Assembly: GCF_009856865.1 (NCBI RefSeq)
Contig: NZ_WVUD01000015.1
Span: 23,535-87,534, forward strand
Direction: 5' to 3'
Length of the DNA stretch: 64,000 nucleotides
Source of the DNA: Solidesulfovibrio aerotolerans
GTDB lineage: Bacteria > Desulfobacterota > Desulfovibrionia > Desulfovibrionales > Desulfovibrionaceae
The position numbers and the translations under genes were made by a program. The notes under the pieces were generated by a model. It did not search any database, was not told where the DNA came from, and was given only the letters and a program-made list of their open reading frames with translations. Below, one piece after another: positions 32,404 to 41,443 of the stretch. Each line of letters starts with the position of its first letter. Within the stretch, counting starts at the first letter, position 1.

Positions 32404-34085
32404 ACCCGAGTCAAGGCCTAGGTATTCCCCAGGTCCGGCCCAAATGGCGTCCTCGGCTCGGGCTTTGCGTGGCCCTGATGCTTTTAAGCGTCCTCATGTT
32501 GCCGCTTATGGGCCTCTTTTTTTTCCGAATTTATGAAAATCAGCTCATCCACCAGACCGAAGCGGAACTGATCGGGCAAAGTGCGGTGCTGGCCGCGCGT
32601 TTGGGCCGACAGATCGAGGCTTTGCCGATACCGGACGAACTGTTGGGCCCCTGGGTTGCGCCAAGCCCGCCAGGGCTGGAATTTGATCCGCGCCGGCCGA
32701 TTCTGCCCCGGCTTGATCTTGCCGGCGACGCCCTGGGCCCCAGGCGTCCCGAGGCGCAACCGCCGGCTGTGCCGCCTTCGCCGCTTTACCTGGCCCTTGG
32801 CGAAGAGCTGGCCCCGGAACTGGTCGAGACGCAAAAGATCACTTTGGCCGGTTTTCGCGTGCTCGATCCCCAGGGCGTGGTGATTGCCGGCCGCGAAGAA
32901 ATTGGTCTTTCGCTGGCGGCGTGCGAGGAGGTCAAGGCGGCCTTACAAGGCACGTTTCAAAGTGTTTTGCGGCTGCGGGTCTCCAAGCATGAACCGCCAC
33001 CGCTGTATTCGTTGAGCCGGGGAAGTCGGGTGCGCGTTTTTACCGCCATGCCGGTTGTGGTTCGCAACCACGTGGCTGGCGTCATATACGCCTCGCGCAC
33101 ACCCTCCAACGTGCTGCAACATCTTTATATCGAACGCACCAAAGTCGGGTTGGCCACGCTGTGCATGCTGGCCCTCACCTTGGTTATCGGCTTGCTGTTC
33201 CACCGCACCCTGACTGGTCCCATCCGCGAGTTGGTGGTCCGCACCCGGGCCATTGCCAAGGGAGACCGGCAGGCTATCCAGCCGTTATCCCGCCATGGCA
33301 CCCAGGAAATAGCCGCCTTGACCCAGGGGTTTCTCGATATGGCCGGCAGTCTGGCCGCGCGCTCGGATTTTATGGCCACGTTTGCGGCCCATGTTTCCCA
33401 CGAATTGAAATCGCCTTTGACTGCGATCAAGGGGGCGGCGGAACTCTTGCGCGACGACCTGGACGCCGGGCCGGATGCTATGGATGACGCGGCCAAAAGG
33501 CGCTTTCTCGATAACATCATCACCGACACGCAGCAGCTTGCCGCCATCGTCAACCGTTTGCGCGAACTCGCCCAAGCCGAAACCCAGCCCACCGCAGGCT
33601 GCACGAGCCTTACGCAGGTGAGCGCCGCTTTGCGCGCCGGCTTTCCCGGGCTGCGTTTTGTTCTCCACGGCGACACGGAGCAACTGTTGGCCATTTCGGC
33701 CGAAAACCTCCGTATTGTGCTGGCGCATCTGGCGGATAACGCCGTGCGGCATGGCGCGGACGAACTTGTTCTCAGTGTGGAGGACAAAGGCGACTGGGCC
33801 TGGGTGGAGCACGCTTTCAAGCCGCCGGACGGACAAGCTCTGCGCGCAAAAAACCAAGGCGACGCTGTGTTGCTGACCGTACGCGACAATGGTCGGGGGA
33901 TTTCCCCCAACAACCGTGACAAGATTTTCAACAATTTTTTCACCACCCGGCGGACCCAGGGTGGCACGGGCATGGGACTTTCCATTGTCCGCGCCATGCT
34001 GGCGGCGCATGGCGGGTCGATTGAACTGCTGGAAAGCGCTTTGGGAGCGGTCTTTGCCCTGCGGATTCCTGGTGGTCATTCGTAA
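32400..34085 (+). CDS. Sensor histidine kinase with HAMP domain
   Basis: The 561-residue kinase has a first membrane segment (about 20-42), a periplasmic sensor region of about 210 residues rich in proline, and a second membrane segment (about 250-270). Then come HAMP (GPIRELVVRTRAIAKGD), the H-box (HVSHELKSPLTAIKGA, H about 343) and the ATPase boxes (LADNAVRHG; DNGRGI; GTGMGLSIV). The partner is the regulator just upstream, and the architecture resembles CreC. It starts with GTG. Confidence 0.93.
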   Translation: MNPSQGLGIPQVRPKWRPRLGLCVALMLLSVLMLPLMGLFFFRIYENQLIHQTEAELIGQSAVLAARLGRQIEALPIPDELLGPWVAPSPPGLEFDPRRPILPRLDLAGDALGPRRPEAQPPAVPPSPLYLALGEELAPELVETQKITLAGFRVLDPQGVVIAGREEIGLSLAACEEVKAALQGTFQSVLRLRVSKHEPPPLYSLSRGSRVRVFTAMPVVVRNHVAGVIYASRTPSNVLQHLYIERTKVGLATLCMLALTLVIGLLFHRTLTGPIRELVVRTRAIAKGDRQAIQPLSRHGTQEIAALTQGFLDMAGSLAARSDFMATFAAHVSHELKSPLTAIKGAAELLRDDLDAGPDAMDDAAKRRFLDNIITDTQQLAAIVNRLRELAQAETQPTAGCTSLTQVSAALRAGFPGLRFVLHGDTEQLLAISAENLRIVLAHLADNAVRHGADELVLSVEDKGDWAWVEHAFKPPDGQALRAKNQGDAVLLTVRDNGRGISPNNRDKIFNNFFTTRRTQGGTGMGLSIVRAMLAAHGGSIELLESALGAVFALRIPGGHS

Positions 34086-34157
34086 GGACGCGCGCAGACG
34101 TCAGCGGGGCAGGGAGTGGGGCTGGGGCGGCGCGTCAGGATAACGCGCGGTTAAAAA

Positions 34158-34190
34158 AAACGGGCCAAGACTATAAGTCCTGGCCCGTTT
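34158..34190. terminator. Bidirectional terminator between kinase and RRM genes
   Basis: AAACGGGCCA and TGGCCCGTTT pair around a 13-base loop, with A and T runs outside. Confidence 0.85.
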
Positions 34191-34264
34191 GTCTATCGTT
34201 TCAGCGCCCGGCAGACGAACTACCGGATTGTGTTGCGGCGTAATTGGAGCCGCAACGCAGCAGA

Positions 34265-34573
34265 CTACCAGCGACCGCCGCCGCCACCGTAGCCGCCACG
34301 ACCGCCACCGCCGCCGCCGCCGGAGCGGGGCTTGTCCTGGGCCTCGTTGACCTTCAGGGTACGACCGCCGAGTTCCTTGCCGTCCAGATTCTGGATGGCG
34401 GCGGCGGCGCCCGCATCGTCCATTTCGACGAAACCGAATCCGCGCAGGCGTCCGGTCTCACGGTCCGTGATGAGATTGACGCTCAACACTTCGCCGTAGG
34501 CGGAAAAATGGTCACGGATATCGTTTTCGGTGGAAGAGAAGGACAAGTTACCGACATACAGTTTCTTCGACAT
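34265..34573 (-). CDS. RRM-domain RNA-binding protein with Gly-rich tail
   Basis: The 102-residue protein holds one RNA recognition motif: RNP2 LYVGNL (5-10) and RNP1 RGFGFVEM (about 44-51), then a tail of Gly with Arg, Tyr and Trp. Such small RRM proteins bind single-stranded RNA and in cyanobacteria and Desulfovibrio are often cold-induced. It is monocistronic. Confidence 0.94.
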   Translation of the reverse strand: MSKKLYVGNLSFSSTENDIRDHFSAYGEVLSVNLITDRETGRLRGFGFVEMDDAGAAAAIQNLDGKELGGRTLKVNEAQDKPRSGGGGGGGRGGYGGGGGRW

Positions 34574-35223
34574 GGCTAGGCTATGACTCCGGTATTTGGC
34601 ATGGGCTGATTTCGTCTATGGGCTCGGTCTGGCTCGAAAATTCCAATGGGCGAATGTCATCATGCACGTTGATGGAATGAGGTATACTAACCGGACATGG
34701 AAATTGCGCAACCCAAAATATTCGTCAGACCAAAATTTAATTTTTCTTTTAAATCTTTATAAAACAGTATGATGGCGACTTTGCTCGGAGAAGGGCGGGG
34801 GAAGAAAGAAAAAATTTTTTTCTTGCGTTTGCAAAGGCAATCACAGCGGCCCGTGCCCCGGCCCGCGGGCAGGTGGCGAGTGCGGGGAGCCGTGTTGTCT
34901 GCAAATTGTCATAATATGGCGGAACTAATAGTTTTGTTGTGCAAGCAACCAAATCTGTCCCGTTTGGACTGCGGGGAGGCGGGCCGGGCCGAAAAGGAAA
35001 TGCGCGGCAGCCTGCAGCACCCGCCGGGGCCCAGGAGCCGGTTTCGCCCGTGGGCGTCGCTGCCGCACCCGGCAACGTGCGCGCCGGCAGCGGGCATGTC
35101 CCGCTTTATGCTGCGGGCAAATGGTGCCGTCGGCCGAACGCGCCTCGGCGGCGGGCAGGGCATCCGGCAACACGCTCAAAACGAGCTGCATCGGCGAGGT
35201 CGGCCAAGCGCGCGCCGGCCAAG
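34574..35223. other. Intergenic region, no gene supported
   Basis: The first 180 bases are the leader of the leftward RRM gene and are AT-rich near 34730-34760. An A/T run with dyad symmetry lies near 34803-34823. The remainder is GC-rich with long frames on both strands that lack ribosome sites and domain character. Confidence 0.4.
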
Positions 35224-36261
35224 CTACACTTTGCGGATATCGAGTTCCCGCACGAGGTGGCGCAGGGTGCGGGGGCTGATGTCCAGGCGCGCCGCCGTTT
35301 GGGTCCGGTCGCCGCCGCAGGCGGCAAAGGCCCGCAGGATGGCTTGGGTCTTGGCCTGGCGCACCGCCTCGTCCAGAGTCACGGCCGTGTCCGGCTCAGG
35401 GCTGCGTGGCGTGATCTCGCCGCCAAGGCGCATGTCCTCGGGCAGATCGCCGGCATCGATGGGGCCTTCGCGGCTTAAAAGGGCCAGCCGTTCGATGAGG
35501 TTTTTAAGCTCGCGCACATTGCCCGGCCAGTCGTGCCCCGTCAGCTCGGTCAGCGCCGCCTTGGTGAAGCGCAGCCCCGGCTTGTGGTAGCGCTGGCGGT
35601 AGATCGACAGAAAATACTCAGCCAGAAAAACGATATCGCCGCTGCGCTGGCGCAAAGGCGGCAGGACCAGTGGCACGACGTTTAAGCGGTAATAGAGGTC
35701 GGCCCGAAACGCCCCCTGGCGCACCATCTCCGGCAGCGTCCGGTTGGTGGCGGCCACGATGCGGGCCGCAAAGCGGATGGGGCGTTCCCCGCCCAGGCGG
35801 CGAAACGACCGCTCCTCCAGGACGCGCAAAAAATCCACCTGATTAATCGCCGGGATTTCCCCCACCTCGTCCAGAAACAGCGTTCCGTCGCCAGCCATTT
35901 CAAAGATGCCGCGCTGGGCCTTGGACGCGCCGGTAAAGGCTCCGGCCTCGTGGCCGAAGAACTTGTCGGCAAACAATTCTCCCTTGAGCACGCCGCAGTT
36001 GACCGGGACAAAGGGTTTCTTGCGCCGCCGGCTGAGGTTGTGGATGCACTGGGCCAGCAGTTCCTTGCCGGTGCCGGTTTCGCCGGAAATGAGCACGCAA
36101 GCGTCAGATGGGGCGATCTGGGTAGCCAGGTCGTAAACGGCCTGCATCTCAGCGGAACAAAAGAGGAATTCAGCCTCCGGCGGGGCCTGTCCGGCGGTGA
36201 CGGGGTCGTCGGCGTCCAGCGGCAAATATTTGCCGCAAAGCAATATGCTGGAATCACTCAT
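35224..36261 (-). CDS. Sigma-54-dependent transcriptional activator without receiver domain
   Basis: The 345-residue protein has a short N-terminus and then a full AAA+ domain: Walker A GETGTGKE (60-67), GAFTGA (107-112) for sigma-54 contact, Walker B TLFLDE (about 127-132) and the arginine-finger region. A Fis-type helix-turn-helix closes it (about 305-345). There is no receiver or PAS domain, so activity may be controlled by a partner, as with PspF. It is divergent from the TSUP operon, and three palindromes between them are candidate binding sites, one inside its own first codons. Confidence 0.93.
   Translation of the reverse strand: MSDSSILLCGKYLPLDADDPVTAGQAPPEAEFLFCSAEMQAVYDLATQIAPSDACVLISGETGTGKELLAQCIHNLSRRRKKPFVPVNCGVLKGELFADKFFGHEAGAFTGASKAQRGIFEMAGDGTLFLDEVGEIPAINQVDFLRVLEERSFRRLGGERPIRFAARIVAATNRTLPEMVRQGAFRADLYYRLNVVPLVLPPLRQRSGDIVFLAEYFLSIYRQRYHKPGLRFTKAALTELTGHDWPGNVRELKNLIERLALLSREGPIDAGDLPEDMRLGGEITPRSPEPDTAVTLDEAVRQAKTQAILRAFAACGGDRTQTAARLDISPRTLRHLVRELDIRKV
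36220..36235. promoter_or_regulatory. Palindrome site 1 (candidate activator site)
   Basis: CGGCAAATATTTGCCG lies inside the start of the activator gene; the symmetry extends to 18 bp. It is 126 bases from site 2, twelve helical turns. Confidence 0.6.
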
Positions 36262-36345
36262 CTTATACTTTCCCTGCCGGCCACGCCGCACACGGCAAAA
36301 CGGATTCGTCCAGGCAATCATGCGCTCTAAGCCGAAAAATGACAA

Positions 36346-36361
36346 CGGCAAAAAATTGCCG
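36346..36361. promoter_or_regulatory. Palindrome site 2 (candidate activator site)
   Basis: CGGCAAAAAATTGCCG, same length and ends as sites 1 and 3; 21 bases from site 3. Confidence 0.62.
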
Positions 36362-36366
36362 ACGTG

Positions 36367-36382
36367 CGGCGAAACTTTGCCG
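36367..36382. promoter_or_regulatory. Palindrome site 3 (candidate activator site)
   Basis: CGGCGAAACTTTGCCG; its centre lies about 60 bases before a sigma-54-like promoter. Confidence 0.62.
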
Positions 36383-36434
36383 TTTTACCAGGGGCTGAAA
36401 GTGCTAACATGCTTTATTTACAGTTAATTCAAAA

Positions 36435-36450
36435 AGGCACAATCCTTGAT
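36435..36450 (+). promoter_or_regulatory. Candidate sigma-54 promoter of the TSUP operon
   Basis: AGGCAC, five bases, TTGAT resembles TGGCAC-N5-TTGCA, with A in place of the usual C at the -12 element. The placement downstream of palindromes 2 and 3 fits enhancer-dependent transcription. Confidence 0.5.
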
Positions 36451-36573
36451 AAGAGGGGGGTCAGAAGGGACGGTTCGCCTGCGGATACAGCGAGCCCCTG
36501 TTTCGACCCGAGCCGCCGGCCGGGCCGGACGCCCACCCACCACACCATTTCGGAAAAGGAGAACGAGAGGATC

Positions 36574-37545
36574 ATGAAGCGGCAAATTTTACTCAAAGCG
36601 GGCCTGCCGGTCCTCGCGGCTGCCCTGCTGATTGCGGTCTTCGCCATGGCGGCCCAGAACGATGCGGCCGTGACCCAGGCCCTCGATCAGGCCGGTGTCA
36701 CCGGCCCCTGGTGGATGTGGCCCCTAATTCTGCTGTTTTTCTGTTTCATCCTCGGCATCATCGCGGTGCTGGCCGGTGTCGGCGGCGGCGTGCTCTACGT
36801 GCCACTCGTCAGCGGCTTTTTCCCCTTCCACCTCGACTTCGTGCGCGGCGCGGGCCTGATGGTTGCCTTGGCTGGCGCTTTGGCCGCTGGTCCGGGTCTG
36901 CTCAAGCGCAACCTGGCCTCATTGCGCCTGGCTTTGCCTGTGGCCCTTATCGCCTCGTCCTGCGCCATTGTCGGTGCCTTGATCGGTCTGGCCCTGCCCA
37001 CCAACGTGGTCCAGATCGCTCTGGGTGCCACCATCCTTTTTATCGCCCTCCTGATCCTCAAGTCGAAAAACGTGGCCGTGCCCGAGGTCAAAAATCCCGA
37101 TGCCCTGGGCATTGCGCTGGGCATGAACGGCGTCTACCACGACGCCTCCTCGGGCCAGGACTATGCCTGGAAGACCCACCGCACCCTGCCCGGTCTGCTC
37201 ATGTTTATCATCATCGGCGTCATGGCCGGCATGTTCGGCCTGGGCGCTGGCTGGGCCAACGTCCCGGTCTTAAACCTCATGATGGGCGTGCCGCTCAAAG
37301 TTGCCGTGGGCACGTCGAAGTTCCTGCTCTCGATCACCGACACCTCGGCCGCCTGGATCTATTTGAACCAGGGCTGCGTCATTCCGCTTATGGCCATTCC
37401 GTCCATCGTGGGCCTTATGTTCGGTTCCTTTGTGGGCGTGCGGCTGTTGGCCAAGGCCAAGCCGAAGTTTATCCGTTACATGGTCATTGGCGTCTTGCTG
37501 TTTGCCGGAGCCAAAGCGCTGCTTAAGGGCCTGGGCATCGGCTGA
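36574..37545 (+). CDS. TSUP-family transporter (TauE/SafE-like anion exporter)
   Basis: The 323-residue membrane protein has about eight hydrophobic segments. Duplicated glycine-rich motifs (VLAGVGGGVLYVPLV near 65-80 and GMFGLGAGWANVPVLN near 220-235) typify the sulfite/sulfonate exporter family. The natural substrate is likely a sulfur oxyanion or organic acid, but this is not shown by sequence. GAGAGG precedes the ATG. It is the first gene of the operon downstream of the sigma-54-like site. Confidence 0.9.
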   Translation: MKRQILLKAGLPVLAAALLIAVFAMAAQNDAAVTQALDQAGVTGPWWMWPLILLFFCFILGIIAVLAGVGGGVLYVPLVSGFFPFHLDFVRGAGLMVALAGALAAGPGLLKRNLASLRLALPVALIASSCAIVGALIGLALPTNVVQIALGATILFIALLILKSKNVAVPEVKNPDALGIALGMNGVYHDASSGQDYAWKTHRTLPGLLMFIIIGVMAGMFGLGAGWANVPVLNLMMGVPLKVAVGTSKFLLSITDTSAAWIYLNQGCVIPLMAIPSIVGLMFGSFVGVRLLAKAKPKFIRYMVIGVLLFAGAKALLKGLGIG

Positions 37546-37591
37546 GCCGCATTTGCCCCCAACCACGATACCACACTCTACGGAGACTTTC

Positions 37592-38011
37592 ATGAGCACC
37601 GATACCACACAGACCCCGGCTGAACAGGTTGTTTATTCCAACATGCTCTTCTACGGCTGCTGGGGCTCCCTGGGCCTTATGGCCGTGACCTATCTGCTGT
37701 ATATCTCGGGTCTGGTCACCCCCCACGTGCCGCTGGATACCGTGACCCAACTCTGGTCCCAGCCGGTCAAGGTCTATCTGGAAAAGGGCAACGTCCCCAC
37801 GGGCTGGGGCTGGCTCAAACTCATCGGCCAGGGCGATTTCCTCAATTTCACCGGCGTGGTGCTTTTATCGGGCATGACCATCCTGTGCTATCTGCCGCTG
37901 ATCGGCGCCTATATGAAAAAGAAGGAGCCGATTTTCGCTACCATCGCCGTGCTGGAAATCCTGGTGCTCGCCTTTGCCGCTTCCGGCATTGTCGGTGGCG
38001 GGGGACACTAG
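37592..38011 (+). CDS. Small membrane protein, DUF1634-like TSUP partner
   Basis: The 139-residue protein has three hydrophobic segments (about 20-40, 83-105, 113-135) and ends in GGGGH. Small DUF1634 proteins often accompany TSUP transporters; the resemblance in size and topology is good but the family match is by eye. CGGAG precedes the start, 46 bases after the transporter gene. Confidence 0.7.
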   Translation: MSTDTTQTPAEQVVYSNMLFYGCWGSLGLMAVTYLLYISGLVTPHVPLDTVTQLWSQPVKVYLEKGNVPTGWGWLKLIGQGDFLNFTGVVLLSGMTILCYLPLIGAYMKKKEPIFATIAVLEILVLAFAASGIVGGGGH

Positions 38012-38098
38012 GCCGGGCGGCCCTGCTTCCCTGTCGTCGGCGGTTCGCGTAATGCATGGATATCGCGTCAAGCGAAACGCCGCAGGCATGGAGGAGTG

Positions 38099-39376
38099 AT
38101 GGCAACAGCAACGAATGAGGCGGATTGGTTTGCCGAAGGTGGCGTGGATTTGCCCGGGTTTTTTGACGCCATGCCCCTGGGGGCGGCGATCTACGACACC
38201 CTCGGGCGGGTCGTGCACCTCAATGCCTCGTTGCGACGGTTGACCGGTTTCCGACTGGACGAGGCCCGGGGACTGCCCTGTCGGCACGTCCTGCGCACAG
38301 CGCTGTGCGGCCGCGACTGCCCCCACCTGCGCGGGGGGGGCTGCGAGCAGTCCCTGGAAACCGACATCGTCAATCGGGGCAGGCGAAAGATACCGGTGCG
38401 TTTAAGCACCCGGTGTCTGCGCAACCGGGATGGCGAGCTTTTGTACCGCGTGGACTTTGTGGAAGAGCTGGACCAGCGGGAGACCGACGGCATGTTGACG
38501 AAAAAGTCCGGCCTGGGGGCGCTGATCGGCAAGAGCGCGGTGATGGAAGGCATCCTCTCGGTGCTGCCGGAGTGTGCCCGGTCCGAACGCCCGGTGCTGC
38601 TGGTCGGGGAGACCGGCACGGGCAAGGATCTCATCGCCGAACTTGTCCATGAAAGCTCCTTGCGCGCCAAACGCCCGTTTTTGCGCATGAATCTCGGTTT
38701 CCTGCCCGCGAATCTGCTCGAAGCCGAGCTTTTCGGCCGCGTGGCCGAGGAAGGCTCGGGCCTGGAGGAGATTCGCGGTCGTTTCCAGGAGGCGACCGGC
38801 GGCAGCATGTTCTTCCCGGAACTCTCCGACGCGCCCCTGTCCCTGCAGCAGCGCCTGGCCGCCTTTCTCGATACCGGAACCATCTGTCCGCTGGGCGAAA
38901 AAACGCCCCAGCCGGTGGATGTCCGGCTGTTGTTTGCCACCCAGCGCAATCCCGAGGAACTGGCGGCCAAGGGCCTGCTTGACCCGGAATTTTACAAGCA
39001 CTTAAGCGTCCTGCGCCTCGATCTGCCGCCGCTGCGGCAGCGCGGCGAGGATCTGCCCTTTTTGCTGGCCTACTTTGCCGAACGCTTTGCCGAGCGCTTT
39101 AAAAAAAGCGTGAAAGGCTTTTCCCCGGAAGCCATGAGCGTGCTGGCCGAATATCCCTATCCGGGCAATGTGCGCGAGCTGCGAAACATTGTCGAATACG
39201 CGGTCATGACCTCCAAGACGCCGCTGATTGTCCCGGCCAACCTGCCGGTCTACGTGCCGGTGCGCCCGGCTGGGGCTGCAGAGGAAGTGCCCAGTCTGGG
39301 GGCAATAGCGGATGCGCCCAAACCCAAGGCGGCCAAGGCCAAAAAAGAGCCGGCCGGCAAGAGGAGCGGGACATGA
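38099..39376 (+). CDS. Degenerate sigma-54-activator-like AAA+ protein with Cys-rich PAS domain
   Basis: The 425-residue protein has a PAS domain (about 18-125) whose loop holds four cysteines (PCRHVLRTALCGRDCP and GGC). An AAA+ domain follows with Walker A GETGTGKD (about 170). GAFTGA is absent: the equivalent loop reads LFGRVAEEGSGLEE. Walker B has lost its Asp (SMFFPEL). The C-terminus is a Lys/Ala/Pro tail instead of a helix-turn-helix. It can hardly activate sigma-54 directly and may instead sense a signal and modulate the intact activator at 35224. Confidence 0.85.
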   Translation: MATATNEADWFAEGGVDLPGFFDAMPLGAAIYDTLGRVVHLNASLRRLTGFRLDEARGLPCRHVLRTALCGRDCPHLRGGGCEQSLETDIVNRGRRKIPVRLSTRCLRNRDGELLYRVDFVEELDQRETDGMLTKKSGLGALIGKSAVMEGILSVLPECARSERPVLLVGETGTGKDLIAELVHESSLRAKRPFLRMNLGFLPANLLEAELFGRVAEEGSGLEEIRGRFQEATGGSMFFPELSDAPLSLQQRLAAFLDTGTICPLGEKTPQPVDVRLLFATQRNPEELAAKGLLDPEFYKHLSVLRLDLPPLRQRGEDLPFLLAYFAERFAERFKKSVKGFSPEAMSVLAEYPYPGNVRELRNIVEYAVMTSKTPLIVPANLPVYVPVRPAGAAEEVPSLGAIADAPKPKAAKAKKEPAGKRSGT

Positions 39377-39723
39377 GCGGACATCGGGTATTGATTGCCC
39401 TTCGCGGCAACGAGGTGGCCTGGCGTTTCGATAAAACGGCCGAGGCCCTGGTCTGTGCCATTGACGATGACGGGACGGTGACGTCGCAATCCGAAATCAT
39501 CTTCGCCTGCTACTCGGCCGAGGATCTGTGTGAATACGTGCTGGCCCACAACATCGACACCGTTGTGGCCGGCGGTATGGAAGAAGAGTATTATCATTAC
39601 CTGCGCTGGAAGCGGGTGGACGTCATTGACAACGTGGCCGGCGAACTCGGCCCGGTGCTGGAGCGTCTGGCCGGGGGGCGGCTCAGTTCCGGGGACATCC
39701 TGTTTCCCCAAGGCGAGGGCTGA
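39373..39723 (+). CDS. NifX/NifB-C-terminal-like (dinitrogenase Fe-Mo cofactor family) protein
   Basis: The 116-residue protein matches the small RNase H-like fold that binds iron-molybdenum cofactor precursors: RVLIALRGNEVAWRFDKTAEALV, then IDTVVAGGMEEEYYHYL and a C-terminal helix. No nitrogenase genes are nearby, so a sensory or metal-cluster carrier role is possible. Its start overlaps the preceding stop (ATGA), and the kinase begins two bases after its end. Confidence 0.75.
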   Translation: MSGHRVLIALRGNEVAWRFDKTAEALVCAIDDDGTVTSQSEIIFACYSAEDLCEYVLAHNIDTVVAGGMEEEYYHYLRWKRVDVIDNVAGELGPVLERLAGGRLSSGDILFPQGEG

Positions 39724-39725
39724 TC

Positions 39726-41438
39726 ATGTTTCGCAAAGTTTTCAGCCGCCATCTGGAAGGCCTCAGTTCCTCCGACGTGGTTGTAACCCCCCGGATCTAT
39801 CGGTCGCTGCGGCGAAAGATCACGGCGCTCATGCTTATAACCGCCACGCTGCCTTTGGCCATCATGGCGGCGCTTAACTATTACGAATACCAAAAAGCCC
39901 TGTCCCGCGAGATCCAGAATCCTTTGCGGGTCATCGTGAACAAGGCCAAAAATTCCTTTGAGCTTTTTTTGGCCGAGCGCACCTCGGCCGTGGGCTTTAT
40001 CGCCCAGGCCTATACGTTCAAGGAACTGGCGGATGATAAGGATCTGGCCAGAATTTTAAAGATTTTACAGACTGAATACGTCGGTTTCGTCGATATCGGC
40101 CTGATTAACGACAAGGGCGAGCTGGTCAACTATGTCGGCCCCTATGCCCTAAAAGGCCACAATTACGCCGAGCAGACCTGGTTTAACGAGGTCCGGGTCA
40201 AGGGCCGCTATATTTCCGACGTGTTCATGGGCTTTCGCAAATTTCCCCACGTCGTGGTGGCCGTGCGCCACACCCTGGACTCGGGCGAGCCGTTTATCGT
40301 GCGGGCAACGCTTGACACGCACCAGTTCGACAAGATCATCGTGGCCATGGGGCTGGAACCCGGGTCCGACGCGTTGCTGCTCAACCGGGCCGGCATCCTC
40401 CAGACCAGTTCCCAGCGTTTCGGCAAGGTGCTCGACACCTTTTCCCTGCCCATGCCGCCGCCGACCTTCGAGGCCACCGTGCTGCAACAGCAGGACGCCG
40501 AAGGGGAAGACATCTTTTTAGCCTATACCTATTTCCCGGAAAGCGACTTTGTGCTGGCGGCGATCAAGCCCAAGGCGCAAATGCTGCGCACCTGGTACAC
40601 GGTACGCGGCGATCTGGTCTTTATCTTCTGCGCCGGGGTGCTGGCCGTCTTTGTGGCCTCCTACAAAATCACCGACTTGCTCTTGCGGCGCATGCGCGAG
40701 GCCGAGGAACAACGGGAGCTGGCCTTGCGCCAGGTGGAGCACGCCCAGAAGCTCTCCTCCATCGGCCGTCTGGCCGCCGGCGTCGCCCACGAGATCAACA
40801 ACCCGCTGGCGGTCATTAACGAAAAGACCGGCCTTATGCGCGACCTGATCGATCTGCGCGAGGATTTTCCCGACAAGGAGCGTTACTTACAGCTCATCGA
40901 CTCAGTGCTCAAAACCGTCATTCGCTGCCGTGACATCACCCGGCGCATGCTTGGCTTTGCCCGCCGCCTGGACGTCAGCCTGGAAGAGCTTGATTTAAAC
41001 GACGTTCTTCAGGAAACCAGCGGCTTTTTGACCCAGGAGGCCTTGCACCGAAAGATTGAGCTCAGCCTCACCCTCGATGCCAACGCGCCGCGCATCGTTT
41101 CCGACCGGGGGCAGCTCCAGCAGGTGTTCCTCAATATCTTAAACAACGCCTTGGCCGCCGTGCCCGACGCCGGCCGCATCGATGTCTGCACCCGCGGCGA
41201 CGGCGAGGGCGTGTGCGTGGAAGTCCGGGACAACGGCTGCGGCATGAGCAAGGACACCCTGACCTGCATCTTCGAGCCTTTTTTCACCACCAAAAAGACC
41301 AAGGGCACCGGCCTTGGGCTGTCCATCACCTACGGCATCGTCAAGCGCTTGGGCGGTGAGATCAGCGTGGAAAGCGAAGTGGACAAGGGCACGGTCTTTA
41401 CCCTGTGCTTCCCCAAACATCCGAAACACGAGGCCTAG
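39726..41438 (+). CDS. Sensor histidine kinase with periplasmic double-Cache domain
   Basis: The 570-residue kinase has membrane segments at about 30-50 and 297-315, flanking a dCache-like sensor (VGFVDIGLINDKGELVNYVGPY; GHNYAEQTWFNEV). Then come a short coiled coil, the H-box (GVAHEINNPLAVINEK, H about 355) and the ATPase boxes (LNNALAA; DNGCGM; FFTTKKTKGTGLGLSI). It resembles DctB/NtrB-type kinases that act on short acids. It is followed by a receiver gene after five bases. Confidence 0.93.
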   Translation: MFRKVFSRHLEGLSSSDVVVTPRIYRSLRRKITALMLITATLPLAIMAALNYYEYQKALSREIQNPLRVIVNKAKNSFELFLAERTSAVGFIAQAYTFKELADDKDLARILKILQTEYVGFVDIGLINDKGELVNYVGPYALKGHNYAEQTWFNEVRVKGRYISDVFMGFRKFPHVVVAVRHTLDSGEPFIVRATLDTHQFDKIIVAMGLEPGSDALLLNRAGILQTSSQRFGKVLDTFSLPMPPPTFEATVLQQQDAEGEDIFLAYTYFPESDFVLAAIKPKAQMLRTWYTVRGDLVFIFCAGVLAVFVASYKITDLLLRRMREAEEQRELALRQVEHAQKLSSIGRLAAGVAHEINNPLAVINEKTGLMRDLIDLREDFPDKERYLQLIDSVLKTVIRCRDITRRMLGFARRLDVSLEELDLNDVLQETSGFLTQEALHRKIELSLTLDANAPRIVSDRGQLQQVFLNILNNALAAVPDAGRIDVCTRGDGEGVCVEVRDNGCGMSKDTLTCIFEPFFTTKKTKGTGLGLSITYGIVKRLGGEISVESEVDKGTVFTLCFPKHPKHEA

Positions 41439-41443
41439 CAGCG

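Noticed and set aside
34769..35590. Long rightward frame (273 codons) between the RRM and activator genes
   Set aside because: It runs antisense into the activator gene, is Arg/Ser/Ala-rich as expected of a shadow frame, and has no ribosome site.
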